A program made the translations under genes and the position numbers. From an uncultured Pelagibacteraceae bacterium (GTDB taxonomy: Bacteria > Pseudomonadota > Alphaproteobacteria > Pelagibacterales > Pelagibacteraceae), in contig CACDUS010000001.1 of NCBI GenBank assembly GCA_902555945.1, forward strand, positions 62,001 to 126,000: a stretch of DNA of 64,000 bases, written 5' to 3'. Position 1 is the stretch's first letter; each line of letters opens with the position of its first letter. Of the stretch, positions 25,963 to 36,497 are shown in pieces. A model generated the notes under the pieces. That model saw only the letters and a list, made by a program, of their open reading frames with translations. It had not been told where the DNA came from and did no database searches.

Positions 25963-27641
25963 AACAATCCTTCTATTTCACCTTTTTCATTTAGCTTAAT
26001 AGAGTCTGCTGCTGGAACTTTTGGTAATCCTGGCATAGTCATGATTGCTCCACAAACTACAACTATGAATTCAGCTCCAGAGGATAATCTAATTTCTCTT
26101 ATTGGCAAAATATGTCCAGAAGGAGCACCTTTGAGAGTAGGATCTGTGCTAAAACTATATTGTGTTTTTGCTACACATATTGGAAGATTTCCATAACCTT
26201 CTTTTTCAAAATTTTTTAATTGCTCTCTTATTTTGGCATCAGCAACAACTTCACTGGCATCGTAAATTTCTTTTGCAATTTTTTCTATTTTTTTAAATAA
26301 AGGTAAATCGTCTTTATATAAGAAACCAAACTCACTTTTTTCCTCACAAAGCTTAACAACTTCTGTAGCTAAATCTTTTGTACCTTCACCGCCATTAGCC
26401 CAGTGAGAACACATGAATGCTTTTACACCCATTCTTTCTGCGAACTTAATCAATGTTTGAATTTCATTTTCAGTATCATTTATAAATGAATTGACAGCAA
26501 CTGTTACTGGTAAACCGAATTTTCTTAAGTTTTGGACGTGCCTTTCTAAGTTTACTAATCCAGCTTCTAATGCTTTTACATTTTCTTTTTTTAAATCTTC
26601 TTTTTCAACTCCGCCATGCATTTTCAAAGCTCTAACAGTTGCAACTACAACAACACAACTAGGTCTTAAACCAGACTTTCTACATTTAATATCTAAAAAT
26701 TTTTCTGCACCAAGGTCAGCACCAAATCCAGCTTCAGTTACAACATAATCAGCAAGTTTTAAGCCAGCTTTCGTTGCTATAACAGAGTTACATCCATGTG
26801 CAATGTTTGCAAATGGACCACCATGAATAATAGCAGGATTATTTTCTAACGTTTGAGTTACATTAGGCCTGATTGCTTCTTTAAGCAAAACAGTCATTGG
26901 ACCTTCAGCTTTAAGGTCTTTAGCAAAAATTGGTTTCTTATCTCTTGTATAAGCAACTGTTATATTTCCAATTCTTTTTTCTAAGTCTTCAAGATTATTT
27001 GCAAGACAGAAGATAGCCATTATTTCTGATGCAACAGTTATGTCAAAACCATCTTCTCTAGGAAAACCGTTTGCAACACCACCTAAATTTATATTAATAG
27101 ATCTTAAGGCTCTATCATTCATGTCCATCACTCTTTTCCAGACAATTCTTCTTACATCTATATTTAGTTTGTTGCCCCAATAAATATGATTATCAATTAG
27201 CGCTGATAATAGATTATGTGCTGATGTAATTGCATGAAAGTCGCCAGTAAAATGTAAATTAATTTGTTCCATTGGTACAACTTGAGCATACCCCCCACCT
27301 GCAGCTCCACCTTTCATTCCAAAAGATGGACCTAAACTTGGTTCTCTTAAACACACTATAGATTTTTTTCCAATTTTGTTTAGACCGTCGTTCAATCCAA
27401 CTGAGGTAGTTGTTTTCCCTTCTCCTGCTGGAGTAGGTGTTATTGCTGTTACTAAAATTAGTTTGCCATCTTTTTTACTTTTTAAACCATCTAAATATTC
27501 TAAATTTATTTTTGCTATATGACGACCCATTGGACTGAAAGCTGAACTTTCGTCAGGAACATTAATTTTAGCTAAAATGTCTTTGATTGGTTGCATTTTA
27601 GCTTCTCTTGCTATTTGTATGTCTGATTTTACTTCACTCAT
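25959..27641 (-). CDS. fhs: Formate-tetrahydrofolate ligase
   Basis: A 560-residue protein matching Fhs along its length. The P-loop is [14 protein letters not shown], with [27 protein letters not shown] and [21 protein letters not shown] as family signatures. It interconverts formate, ATP and tetrahydrofolate with 10-formyltetrahydrofolate. In methylotrophic breakdown of TMAO it can run in reverse to conserve ATP while releasing formate. It lies opposite the sox-like operon, sharing the 126-base divergent gap, which fits coordinated control of one-carbon oxidation. Confidence 0.96.
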   Translation of the reverse strand: MSEVKSDIQIAREAKMQPIKDILAKINVPDESSAFSPMGRHIAKINLEYLDGLKSKKDGKLILVTAITPTPAGEGKTTTSVGLNDGLNKIGKKSIVCLREPSLGPSFGMKGGAAGGGYAQVVPMEQINLHFTGDFHAITSAHNLLSALIDNHIYWGNKLNIDVRRIVWKRVMDMNDRALRSININLGGVANGFPREDGFDITVASEIMAIFCLANNLEDLEKRIGNITVAYTRDKKPIFAKDLKAEGPMTVLLKEAIRPNVTQTLENNPAIIHGGPFANIAHGCNSVIATKAGLKLADYVVTEAGFGADLGAEKFLDIKCRKSGLRPSCVVVVATVRALKMHGGVEKEDLKKENVKALEAGLVNLERHVQNLRKFGLPVTVAVNSFINDTENEIQTLIKFAERMGVKAFMCSHWANGGEGTKDLATEVVKLCEEKSEFGFLYKDDLPLFKKIEKIAKEIYDASEVVADAKIREQLKNFEKEGYGNLPICVAKTQYSFSTDPTLKGAPSGHILPIREIRLSSGAEFIVVVCGAIMTMPGLPKVPAADSIKLNEKGEIEGLF

Positions 27642-27767
27642 TAGATCCTTTATAAATATTTAAAAAGATGGACGATTAGTATCTCTTTTTAGCACCTTTG
27701 GAAATATCTAAAAATTATATATAAAAAAAATATGAACTATTTATATTCATTATTATAAAATTTAAAG

Positions 27768-29024
27768 ATGCAAAAATACTCAATATTCAATCTAGTTAAA
27801 AACGCTTTTTCTAATCATGATAATTGGGATTTAGCCTGGAAAGATCCTACTCCAAAGGAAGAATATGACGTAGTAATAATAGGTGGTGGAGGCCATGGCC
27901 TAGCAACTGCTTATTACTTGGCAAAAGAGCATCAAATTACAAATGTTGCAATAATAGAGAAAGGTTGGATTGGTGGAGGAAATGTTGGGCGTAATACAAC
28001 TATAATAAGATCAAATTATATGCATGACGATAATGCATTGTTTAGTGAATTTGGAATGAATTTATGGAGAAAGATGAGTCAGGATTTAAATTACAATGTA
28101 ATGTTTTCTCCAAGGGGAATTATAAATCTTGCACACTCTGATGCACAAATGAATGTTTATGCAAGAAGAGGAAATTCAATGAGATTAAATGGTATTGATG
28201 CAGTTCTTTTAAATAGAGAAGAAGTAAGAGAAATTATTCCAATGGCAGATTTTTCAGATAACGTAAGATTTCCAATTTTTGGTGGACTTATGCAACCTAG
28301 TGCAGGTACTGCAAGACATGATGCGGTAGCTTGGGGTTATGCTCGTCAAGCGGACTCAATGGGTGTTGATATAATTCAAAATTGCGAAGTTACTGGATTT
28401 GATGTTTCAGCAGGGAAAATTAATGGAGTAAGAACGTCTCGTGGAAATATTAAAGCAAAAAAAATTGGATTATGTGTTGCAGGTAGCACTAATATTTTAG
28501 CTGAAAAATTAAATATGACCTTACCAATTGAAACACACTTGTTACAGGCATGTGTTTCTGAACCAGTTAAACCGGTTTTGGATAAAGTAGTTACTTTTGG
28601 TGCGGGACATTTTTATATAAGTCAGTCAGACAAAGGTGAAATGGTAATGGGTGGTGATTTAGATGGCTATAACAGTTATGCTCAAAGAGGAAATTTGCCA
28701 ACCCTTCAACATGTATTAACAGAAGGAATAGCGATGATGCCATTTTTAAGCAAATTAAAAATGCTAAGAACATGGGGTGGAATAATGGATATGTCGATGG
28801 ATGGTTCACCTATTATAGATAAAACTCATATTGAAGGTTTATATTTAAATTGTGGTTGGTGCTATGGTGGTTTTAAAGCAACGCCAGCATCTGGTTGGAC
28901 ATTTGCACACACAATAGCACAAGATAGAGTTCACGAACTAAATTCTGGATACAACTTAAATAGATTTAGTACTGGTCATTTGCTTGATGAAAAGGGACTT
29001 GGTACAAAAACTTGGATTTCATAA
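27768..29024 (+). CDS. soxB: Sarcosine oxidase beta / N-methylglutamate dehydrogenase subunit (SoxB/MgdA)
   Basis: A 418-residue FAD subunit of the usual SoxB length. The FAD motif DVVIIGGGGHGLATAYYLAKEH is followed by VAIIEKGWIGGGNVGRNTTIIRSNY, and the C-terminal GGIMDMSMDGSPIID with LYLNCGWCYGGFKATPASG is typical. It oxidises an N-methyl group of sarcosine or N-methylglutamate. The nearby GMAS and N-methylglutamate synthase-like genes favour N-methylglutamate dehydrogenase (mgdA). Demethylation of sarcosine from glycine betaine is the alternative. It is the first gene of soxBDAG order, abutting soxD. Confidence 0.92.
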   Translation: MQKYSIFNLVKNAFSNHDNWDLAWKDPTPKEEYDVVIIGGGGHGLATAYYLAKEHQITNVAIIEKGWIGGGNVGRNTTIIRSNYMHDDNALFSEFGMNLWRKMSQDLNYNVMFSPRGIINLAHSDAQMNVYARRGNSMRLNGIDAVLLNREEVREIIPMADFSDNVRFPIFGGLMQPSAGTARHDAVAWGYARQADSMGVDIIQNCEVTGFDVSAGKINGVRTSRGNIKAKKIGLCVAGSTNILAEKLNMTLPIETHLLQACVSEPVKPVLDKVVTFGAGHFYISQSDKGEMVMGGDLDGYNSYAQRGNLPTLQHVLTEGIAMMPFLSKLKMLRTWGGIMDMSMDGSPIIDKTHIEGLYLNCGWCYGGFKATPASGWTFAHTIAQDRVHELNSGYNLNRFSTGHLLDEKGLGTKTWIS

Positions 29025-29294
29025 ATGCTTCATATTAAATGTCCACATTGTGGTATGAGATCACAAAATGAATTTTCTTATGGAGGAGATGCTAGTATCA
29101 AAAGACCAGAGCTTGGTAAAGAAGTTTCAGATCAAGAATGGGATAATTTTGTTTATAATAGAAAAAGCTTAAGAGGAAAACACTGGGAATTGTGGCAACA
29201 CATATCAGGTTGCAGGCAATGGATAAAAGTTGAGAGAGATACAGCAACTCATGAGATTTTTAATACCCTCAAAGCTAACGAGGAAATTTCTTAA
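29025..29294 (+). CDS. soxD: Sarcosine oxidase delta-like subunit (SoxD/MgdB)
   Basis: An 89-residue protein starting MLHIKCPHCGMRSQNEFSYGG, the zinc-binding CPxCG knuckle of SoxD, with a distal Cys in HISGCRQWIKVERDT. This fits the delta subunit, which helps hold the heterotetramer and a zinc ion. It is directly joined to soxB and overlaps the large subunit gene by one base. Confidence 0.93.
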   Translation: MLHIKCPHCGMRSQNEFSYGGDASIKRPELGKEVSDQEWDNFVYNRKSLRGKHWELWQHISGCRQWIKVERDTATHEIFNTLKANEEIS

Positions 29295-32290
29295 TGACCC
29301 AAAGCTTTAGATTGGAAAATATCGGATTAATAAATAGAGATAAAAAACTTTCATTTAAATTTAATGGAAAAAGTTATTATGGTTATGAGGGAGATACTTT
29401 AGCATCTGCATTAATAGCAAATGGAGTTCATCTAGTAGGAAGAAGTTTTAAATATCATAGACCAAGAGGATTTTTTGGAGCAGGAGTGGATGAGCCTTAC
29501 GCAATAGTTCAACTTTATAGAAATGGAGAAACTGAACCAAATATTAAAGCCACAGAACAAGAACTTTTTGAGGGTCTGGAGGCAAAAAGTGTAAATTGTT
29601 GGCCTAGTGTTAATTTCGATATTGGGGCGATAAATAATTTTTTAAAAATTTTTCTTCCAGCTGGGTTTTATTACAAAACTTTTATGTGGCCGAAAAGTTT
29701 TTTGGTATAAAGTTTATGAACCATTTATTAGAAAAGCGGCTGGACTTGGCGTTGCTTCTATTAAACATGATAAAGAGAGATACGAGCACAAATATGAATA
29801 TTGTGACTTGTTGATTGCTGGCTCAGGTCCATCTGGTTTAGCAAGTGCATATGCTGCAGCAAAGAATGGGGCAAAAGTTATATTAGCAGAAGATAAAGCA
29901 AGATTTGGTGGAACTTTACTTACAAACGAAGTCAATATTGGAAATAAAACAGGTAAAGAATGGGCTGATGGAATTATTGCTGAGCTTAAAGAAATGCCCA
30001 ATGTAACTGTAAAAAATAGATCACAAGTTTTTGGTTATTATGATCACAATATGTTAGTGATGTCTGAAAGGATTAGTGACCATTTACCTAAAACAAAAAA
30101 ATTTCATCCAAAACAAAGACTTTGGTACATTAGATCAAAAGAAGTTTTAATTTCATCTGGATCTATTGAGAGGCCAATTGTTTTTGGAAATAATGATACT
30201 CCTGGAGTAATGTTGTCATCAGCAGCAAAAGAATATTTAAAAGTGTATGGTGTATTAGTAGGAAAAAATCCTTTAATATTCACTAATAATGATAGTGGCT
30301 ATGAAACAGCTATTGAGTTTAAAAAGAATGGTATTGATCCTGTAATATTAGATACAAGAAAAGATCCTAAGTCGGAAATAATTGATGAAGCAAAAAATTT
30401 AGGAATAGATATTAAATTTTCTTATGTAGTAGTGGCTGCACAAGGTTATAAAAAAGTTAAATCAGCAGATATTGCAAAAATTTCAGAAAATAAAGAAGAA
30501 CTTGGTTTAATAGAAAATATTAAGTGTGATTGTATATGTGTTTCTGGTTTTTGGACACCAACTATTCATTTGGCCTCACAATCAGGAAACAAAACAAAGT
30601 TTAATGAAGATATAGATGCATTTGTTCCAGGCAAATCAAAACAAAATGAGAGAACATTAGGTGCTGCCAATGGTATTTATACCTTAGAGGAAACCTTGAA
30701 AAGTTCATTTGAAACTGGTTATGAATTATCAAAAAAAATTACTAATACTGATAATAAGATTTCTTTTCCAAACGTTGTTGAAAAAAAATCAACTGTTCAT
30801 GATAAATTTTGGTGCGTGCCACTTCCTAAAGGCAAAAATTATAAAAGGTTTTTAGATTTTCAAAACGATGTAGCAGTTTCAGATGTTGAGATAGCTTTAA
30901 AAGAGGGCTATCGATCAATAGAGCATGTTAAAAGATATACCACACTTGGTATGGCAACTGACCAAGGAAAGACTAGTAATCTAAACGGCTTACAATTAGT
31001 GTCTAAAATTGAAAATAAAGTTGTACCAGCAGTTGGACACACTACTTTCAGACCACCTTACACACCAGTTTCAATTGGAGCTATTGTAGGCAGAGAAGTG
31101 GGCAAACATTCTAAACCAACTAGAAAATCTCCAATGCATTATTGGCATGAAAAAAACAATGCAGTTTTTGTAGATGCTGGAGTGTGGCTAAGACCAAGAT
31201 TTTATAAACGAGGAAATGAAAACTTATTTGAGGCATCAAAAAGAGAAGCTAAGAATGTAAGAACAAATGTTGGTGTTTGTGATGTGACTACTTTAGGTAA
31301 AATTGATATTAAAGGACCAGATGCGGCTGAACTTCTAAATAGAGTTTATACAAATGCTTGGTTAAAGTTGCCTGTTGGAAAAGCTAGATATGGTGTGATG
31401 CTTAGAGAAGATGGAATTGTAATGGACGATGGCACTACAACAAGAATTTCAGAAAATCACTATCATATGACTACTACAACTGCCCAAGCAGCAAATGTTC
31501 TTTCACATTTAGAATATTATTTGCAATTAGTATGGCCAGAATTGAATGTAAATGTTGTTTCAACTACTGAACAATGGGCAGGTGCTGCAATAGCTGGTCC
31601 TAAATCTAGAGAATTATTACAAAAACTTTTTCCAAACTCTGATGTTTCAAATGAAGGTTTACCTTTCATGGGTTTTATGGAAGGAGATTTATTTGGTGTA
31701 AAAGCTAGAATTTTTAGAATTTCATTTTCAGGTGAACTTGCATATGAAGTAAACGTTGAGTCGGATAATGGAAACTTCATGTGGGAAAAATTATGGAAAT
31801 CGGAAAAGAATTTAATATCCAACCATATGGTACAGAAGCGTTATCAACTTTGAGAATAGAAATGGGACATGTGGCGGGATCAGAGCTTGATGGAAGAACA
31901 ATACCATATGATAATTCTCTTGAGGGATTAGTAAGTAAAAAGAAAGATTTTATTGGCAAAAGATCTTTAACTAGAGAAGCATTTACCACTAATGACAGAC
32001 AAAAAGTAGTTGGTGTTGTTCCTTTAGATAAAAAAACAAGTATACCTGAAGGATCTCATTTAGTTAAAGATGCAAAAGCAGCATTACCTAATCCAAAATT
32101 AGGGTATATTTCTGCATCTTGTTGGAGTGTTGAGTATGATAATCCATTTTCTTTAGCAATTCTTAAAGATGGAAAAAATATGATTGGAAAAAAGTTATTT
32201 GTAATGTCTCCACTAAAAAACAAAATAATCCCAGTGGAGATAGTTTCTTCACACTATGTAGACCCAAAAGGAGAAAGAGTAAGATCATGA
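29294..32290 (+). CDS. soxA: Sarcosine oxidase alpha / N-methylglutamate dehydrogenase large subunit (SoxA/MgdC), interrupted by two compensating frameshifts
   Basis: About 998 residues if the frame is repaired, the normal SoxA length. Part one (29294-29710) is the N-terminal ferredoxin-like domain (SFKYHRPRGFFGAGVDEP). It ends at a T run at 29698-29703, where removing one T restores MWPKSFWYKVYEPF and then the FAD motif LLIAGSGPSGLASAYAA. The second part reads to an A run at 31786-31790, where one added A joins FMWEKIMEIGKEFN and returns to the first frame. The C-terminus is a GcvT-like tetrahydrofolate domain. Both breaks are in homopolymers and cancel exactly, so sequencing or assembly errors are likelier than decay. 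Confidence 0.88.
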
Positions 32291-32871
32291 GTTCTTTATC
32301 AGCTTTAGAAAAAATTCATACAAAAGGATTGAAAGGCGATCATGATGGGAAGGATGAAAAAAATCTTTTAAAAATATCTGAAATAAAAAATTTGCAAATT
32401 GTTCAAATAGTTCAATTTAAAAATTCTAAACTTTCTTTAGATAGTATTAATATTGATAATCTTAAGTTTAAAAATGAACCATTAAGTGTAGTAAGTAACA
32501 ACGACACAAGAATTTTATGGAACAGTCCAAATAATTGGTTTTTAGTTTCAACAAAAAATTTATATAAAGATATTCAAGATTTATTTAAAGAGGAAGATTT
32601 TGCTGTTACCGATTTATCTCACTCAAGAGCTATAATCGAAATTGAAGGGAAAGAAGCTAAAGAGGTATTAAAGAAAGGATGTCCTTTTAATTTTAATATT
32701 TTAAAAAAAAATAATTCAATTAACTCCGTGTATAATGGCATTGCATTTACAGTTGATATGCTTGAGGACAATCCGGATAAGATGAGAATATTTACTTTAA
32801 GAAGCTTTGGAGAGTCTTTACATCATTCAATTACTGATGCCTCTTTGGAATTTGGATATATTGGAATTTAA
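32287..32871 (+). CDS. soxG: Sarcosine oxidase gamma-like subunit (SoxG/MgdD)
   Basis: A 194-residue protein with the SoxG/GcvT-like pattern: SALEKIHTKG at the start, then ILWNSPNNWFLVS, VTDLSHSRAIIEIEGKEAKEVLKKGCPF and FTLRSFGESLHHSITDAS. It is a small subunit of the heterotetrameric sarcosine oxidase or N-methylglutamate dehydrogenase, and the fold pairs with the tetrahydrofolate domain of the large subunit. The ATG overlaps the soxA stop (ATGA). Sequence in this subunit is always loosely conserved, so the call leans on position. Confidence 0.85.
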   Translation: MSSLSALEKIHTKGLKGDHDGKDEKNLLKISEIKNLQIVQIVQFKNSKLSLDSINIDNLKFKNEPLSVVSNNDTRILWNSPNNWFLVSTKNLYKDIQDLFKEEDFAVTDLSHSRAIIEIEGKEAKEVLKKGCPFNFNILKKNNSINSVYNGIAFTVDMLEDNPDKMRIFTLRSFGESLHHSITDASLEFGYIGI

Positions 32872-32917
32872 TTTTTATTATCAATTAAACTGTTTTATGT
32901 TAATCTTTTAGTATAAA

Positions 32918-33496
32918 ATGAAACTAGCTGGATCATATTTAATAAATCTTGATAAACAAAAAGTTTGGGATGCTTTAAATAATCCTGAAATTTTAAAACA
33001 ATCGATTCCGGGTTGTGAAGAATTTGTGAAAAATTCAGATACAGAATTTACTGCTACCGCTACAAATAAAATTGGACCTTTCAATGCTAGTTTTACTGGA
33101 GATATTGAACTAACAGATCTTGACCCTCCTAATAGTTATAAAATTACTGGTTCTGGAAACTCACCAGTTGGTTTTGCATCGGGAGAAGCAACAGTAAAAT
33201 TAGAAGATGCAGAAAATGGAACTAATCTTGTTTATGAAGTTGAAGCAAATGTTGGTGGGAAGATTGCACAAGTTGGATCAAGATTGATAGATATGACCGC
33301 AAAAAAAATGGCAGACATTTTTTTTGGTAAATTTTCAGAATTGATATCTACTAAAGATAGTCCATCTAATGAAATATTGACTGATGAAAAAACTGACAAA
33401 CAAGATCAGCTAAAGCCAAAAATACAAAATCAGAAAGTATTAATTTATGCAGCCGTTGCAGTAGCTGTGGCTATATTGATCTATTCATTTCTTTAA
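32918..33496 (+). CDS. coxG: CoxG-like SRPBCC protein with a C-terminal membrane anchor
   Basis: A 192-residue protein. Residues 1-145 form the CoxG fold: LAGSYLINLDKQKVWDALNNPEILKQSIPGCEEF, IGPFNASFTGDIEL, SPVGFASGEATVKL, and VGSRLIDMTAKKMADIFF. A charged linker leads to a hydrophobic helix at the end (VLIYAAVAVAVAILIYSFL). CoxG anchors carbon monoxide dehydrogenase to the membrane by its quinone side. It precedes the coxSLM-like genes by 127 bases, so it may have its own transcript with them. The ORF has no clear ribosome binding site. Confidence 0.85.
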   Translation: MKLAGSYLINLDKQKVWDALNNPEILKQSIPGCEEFVKNSDTEFTATATNKIGPFNASFTGDIELTDLDPPNSYKITGSGNSPVGFASGEATVKLEDAENGTNLVYEVEANVGGKIAQVGSRLIDMTAKKMADIFFGKFSELISTKDSPSNEILTDEKTDKQDQLKPKIQNQKVLIYAAVAVAVAILIYSFL

Positions 33497-33567
33497 AAAA
33501 TTAGGAAATTCCATAACAAATAATATCTAGAGTTCTACTGGAAGTAGAAATGTTTCAAAATTAATAA

Positions 33568-33596
33568 TTGCTTCTCTATTTTACTTATGATGTACT
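33568..33596 (+). promoter_or_regulatory. Possible sigma-70 promoter for coxSLM
   Basis: TTGCTT (33568-33573) and TGTACT (33591-33596) are 17 bases apart, 28 bases before the coxS start codon at 33624, with aaggag at 33611 as ribosome binding site. Consensus match is moderate (about four of six each). Confidence 0.35.
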
Positions 33597-33623
33597 TAAA
33601 TTTATTCAGGAAGGAGACGCTTG

Positions 33624-34085
33624 ATGACAAAAGTAACATTAGAAGTAAATGGTAAAAAGGTCAGCAAAGAGGTTCCAGACCACACACTTTTATCAGTTTT
33701 TTTAAGAGATAATTTAAATTTAACAGGCACACATGTTGGATGTGACACTAGTCAATGTGGAGCTTGTGTAGTTCATGTTGATGGCAAATCAATAAAAAGT
33801 TGTTCTACCTTAGCAGCAGATGTTGAAGGATCAAAAGTAACAACAATCGAAGGTTTAGCAAAAGATGGAAAACTTCATCCAATGCAGGAAGCATTCAAAA
33901 AAACTCATGGATTACAATGTGGATATTGCACTCCAGGCATGGTTATGAGTGCAGTAGACCTTCTACAAACTAAAAAAAATCCTAGTGATCAAGAAATTAG
34001 AGAGTGGTTAGAAGGTAATATCTGTAGATGTACAGGTTACCAAAATATAGTAGCTGCAGTTAAAGAAGCTGCAACAAAAATGTAA
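33624..34085 (+). CDS. coxS: CO dehydrogenase-type small subunit, 2Fe-2S (CoxS-like)
   Basis: A 153-residue iron-sulfur protein. The ATG at 33624, seven bases after aaggag, is preferred over the TTG at 33621. Cysteines 40, 45, 48 and 60 bind the plant-type 2Fe-2S cluster ([18 protein letters not shown] and KSC). The second cluster is in [12 protein letters not shown] and [11 protein letters not shown]. It transfers electrons from the molybdenum centre in the large subunit to the FAD subunit. The gene order S-L-M fits form II enzymes. Confidence 0.95.
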   Translation: MTKVTLEVNGKKVSKEVPDHTLLSVFLRDNLNLTGTHVGCDTSQCGACVVHVDGKSIKSCSTLAADVEGSKVTTIEGLAKDGKLHPMQEAFKKTHGLQCGYCTPGMVMSAVDLLQTKKNPSDQEIREWLEGNICRCTGYQNIVAAVKEAATKM

Positions 34086-34109
34086 TTTAAAAAAAAGGAG
34101 AAAATAAAA

Positions 34110-36488
34110 ATGGCAAGTTTAGTTGGATCTAGAGTTGAAAGAAAAGAAGATGGAAGATTTTTACAAGGAAGAGGAAGATATACAGCTGATATTAATATAG
34201 CAAATCAAACTTACGCTGTATTTGTAAGATCGCCTCACGCAAGAGCAAAAATTAAAAGTGTAGACACTTCAAAAGCTTTAAAGTCATCAGGTGTAGTTGG
34301 AGTTCTAACAGGAAAAGAAATAGCAGAGGATAAAATTGGTGGTTTGATTGCTGGTTGGGCAATTAGAAGTGAAGATGGATCTGAAATGAAAGTTCCAGCT
34401 AACCCACCGTTAGCAAAAGATATCGCTAACTTTGTAGGTGAGCCTATCGCAGTTGTTTTTGCAGAAACTTTAGATGAAGCAAAAGAAGGTGCAGAAAAAG
34501 TAAAAGTTGATTACAAAGTTTTAAAAGCTGTTGTAGATCCAGCTGATGCAATGAAAAGCGAAGCTATTCATGATGGTGTAGATAAAAATCTTTGTTATGA
34601 TTGGTTATTAGGTGATAGAAAAGCAGTTGATGAAGCTTTTGCTAAAGCTGATAAAATTATTAAAGTCGATTTAATTAATAATAGATTAGTTCCCAATGCA
34701 ATGGAGCCAAGAGCATGCGTAGTTGATTATAATACTGCATCAGAGGAAATCACTTTGTATACTACAAGTCAAAATCCACACTTATCAAGACTGGTTATGT
34801 CTGCATTTGGTAATGTGGCACCTGAAAACAAATTGAGAGTTGTTGCGCCGGATGTTGGTGGTGGATTTGGATCAAAGATCAATGTTTATAATGAAGAGAT
34901 AGTTTGTAGTTGGGCTTCAAAAAAAATTGAAAGACCAATTAAATGGGTTGCTGAAAGAACAGAGTCTTTTTTAACAGATACTCATGGAAGAGATCATGTT
35001 ACTCATGCAGAGTTAGCAGTTACAAATGATGGTAAGTTTTTAGGTTTTAAAAATGAAACAATTGCAAACTTAGGAGCTTATGCAAGAGTATTTGGAACAG
35101 TTACTCCAACTTATTTGTTTGGACCATGTGCAACTGGAGTTTATGTAATTCCTGCTGCATACTCTAATGTAAAAGCTGTATATACTAATACTGCACCAGT
35201 AGATGCTTACAGAGGTGCTGGACGACCAGAAGCAACTTATACAATTGAAAGATTAGTTGAAAAAGCTGCTATGGAATTAGGTATAGATAAAACTGAAATT
35301 AGAATGAAAAATTTTCCAACTCAGTTTCCATTTAAACAAACATTAGTTCATACAGTTGATTCTGGTGACTACGTTGCTGGATTAGAAAAAGCAAAACAAA
35401 TGGCAGATTATGCTGGCTTTGAAGCTAGAAGAAAAAAATCTGAAGCTAATGGAAAATTAAGAGGAATAGGTGTTTCATCTTATTTTGAAGCTTGCGGTAT
35501 TGCTCCTTCAGCTGCAGTAATGTCTTTAGGTTGCGGTGTTGGTCTCTGGGAGTCTGCTGAAGTAAGATTTAATCCTACAGGACAGATATCTGTATTTACA
35601 GGTGCACACAGTCATGGACAAAGTCATGATACAACTTTTGCACAAATAGCTGCAGATGAGTTGGGTGTACCAATGGAAAACATTGATGTTGTTCATGGTG
35701 ATACTGATAAAGGAACATTTGGAATGGGTACTTATGGATCTAGATCTTTGACTGTAGGTGGTATTGCAATTGTAAACGCTTGTAAAAAAATTGTAGCTAA
35801 AGGTAAAAGAGTTGCAGCTAAAATGCTTGAAGTCAACGAAGATGAAATTGAATTCAAGGATGGAGAATTTGTTGCTCTAAAATCAAACAAGAAAAAAACA
35901 ATAGGAGAAGTTGCTTTTGCTTGTTATTTACCAGGTCAAAGAGATGAAATGAAATCACCAATACCAGAAGGTGATGAACCAGGATTAATTGAATCCTCTT
36001 TCTTTGATCCAGCTAACTTTTCTTTTCCAGCTGGTTCACATATCTGTGAAGTAGAAATTGATCCTGATACTGGAAATGTAAAAGTAGAGAAATATACTGC
36101 TGTTGATGATTTTGGAAGAATAGTAAATCCAATGATCGTTGAAGGACAAGTTCATGGAGGAATTGCTCAAGGAATAGGGCAGGCTTTACACGAAAATACT
36201 CAATATGATGAAACAGGACAGTTGATGACTGCTTCTTATATGGATTATACAATGCCAAGAGCTGATAACTTTCCTGAATTTAATTTAGGATTTACTTGTA
36301 CTCATGCAACTTCAAATCCTTTGGGAGTTAAGGGTTGTGGAGAAGCTGGTGCAATTGCTTCGCCACCAACGGTAATGAATGCAGTTATTGATGCATTGGG
36401 TGGTCAAGAAATTTCAATGCCAGCTACAGCTGAAAAAGTTTGGAAGGCTTGTAAAGCTATGAAAAAATCTAACGCTAAAGCAGCATAG
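34110..36488 (+). CDS. coxL: Molybdenum hydroxylase large subunit, form II CoxL type
   Basis: A 792-residue aldehyde oxidase/xanthine dehydrogenase family protein. The active-site motif AYRGAGR (366-372) identifies form II, not the AYXCSFR of true form I CO dehydrogenase. VGGGFGSKINVYNEE, TGAHSHGQSHDTTFAQIAADELG, GTYGSRSLTVGG and VKGCGEAGAIASPP, with the late catalytic Glu, are all present. It would carry the molybdopterin cytosine dinucleotide cofactor. Form II enzymes oxidise various heterocycles, aldehydes or amines, and CO oxidation has not been firmly shown for most. The substrate is unknown. It follows coxS and precedes coxM. Confidence 0.93.
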   Translation: MASLVGSRVERKEDGRFLQGRGRYTADINIANQTYAVFVRSPHARAKIKSVDTSKALKSSGVVGVLTGKEIAEDKIGGLIAGWAIRSEDGSEMKVPANPPLAKDIANFVGEPIAVVFAETLDEAKEGAEKVKVDYKVLKAVVDPADAMKSEAIHDGVDKNLCYDWLLGDRKAVDEAFAKADKIIKVDLINNRLVPNAMEPRACVVDYNTASEEITLYTTSQNPHLSRLVMSAFGNVAPENKLRVVAPDVGGGFGSKINVYNEEIVCSWASKKIERPIKWVAERTESFLTDTHGRDHVTHAELAVTNDGKFLGFKNETIANLGAYARVFGTVTPTYLFGPCATGVYVIPAAYSNVKAVYTNTAPVDAYRGAGRPEATYTIERLVEKAAMELGIDKTEIRMKNFPTQFPFKQTLVHTVDSGDYVAGLEKAKQMADYAGFEARRKKSEANGKLRGIGVSSYFEACGIAPSAAVMSLGCGVGLWESAEVRFNPTGQISVFTGAHSHGQSHDTTFAQIAADELGVPMENIDVVHGDTDKGTFGMGTYGSRSLTVGGIAIVNACKKIVAKGKRVAAKMLEVNEDEIEFKDGEFVALKSNKKKTIGEVAFACYLPGQRDEMKSPIPEGDEPGLIESSFFDPANFSFPAGSHICEVEIDPDTGNVKVEKYTAVDDFGRIVNPMIVEGQVHGGIAQGIGQALHENTQYDETGQLMTASYMDYTMPRADNFPEFNLGFTCTHATSNPLGVKGCGEAGAIASPPTVMNAVIDALGGQEISMPATAEKVWKACKAMKKSNAKAA

Positions 36489-36497
36489 GAGGAAAAT

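Noticed and set aside
27642-27767. Possible riboswitch (glycine, tetrahydrofolate or SAM type) between fhs and soxB
   Set aside because: The gap is only 126 bases, very AT-rich, and I found no conserved paired core. A covariance-model search would decide.
29690-29720. Programmed ribosomal frameshift in soxA at the T run
   Set aside because: A second, opposite break occurs at another homopolymer 2 kb later. Two programmed sites that cancel are far less likely than indel errors, and no stimulatory structure was evident.
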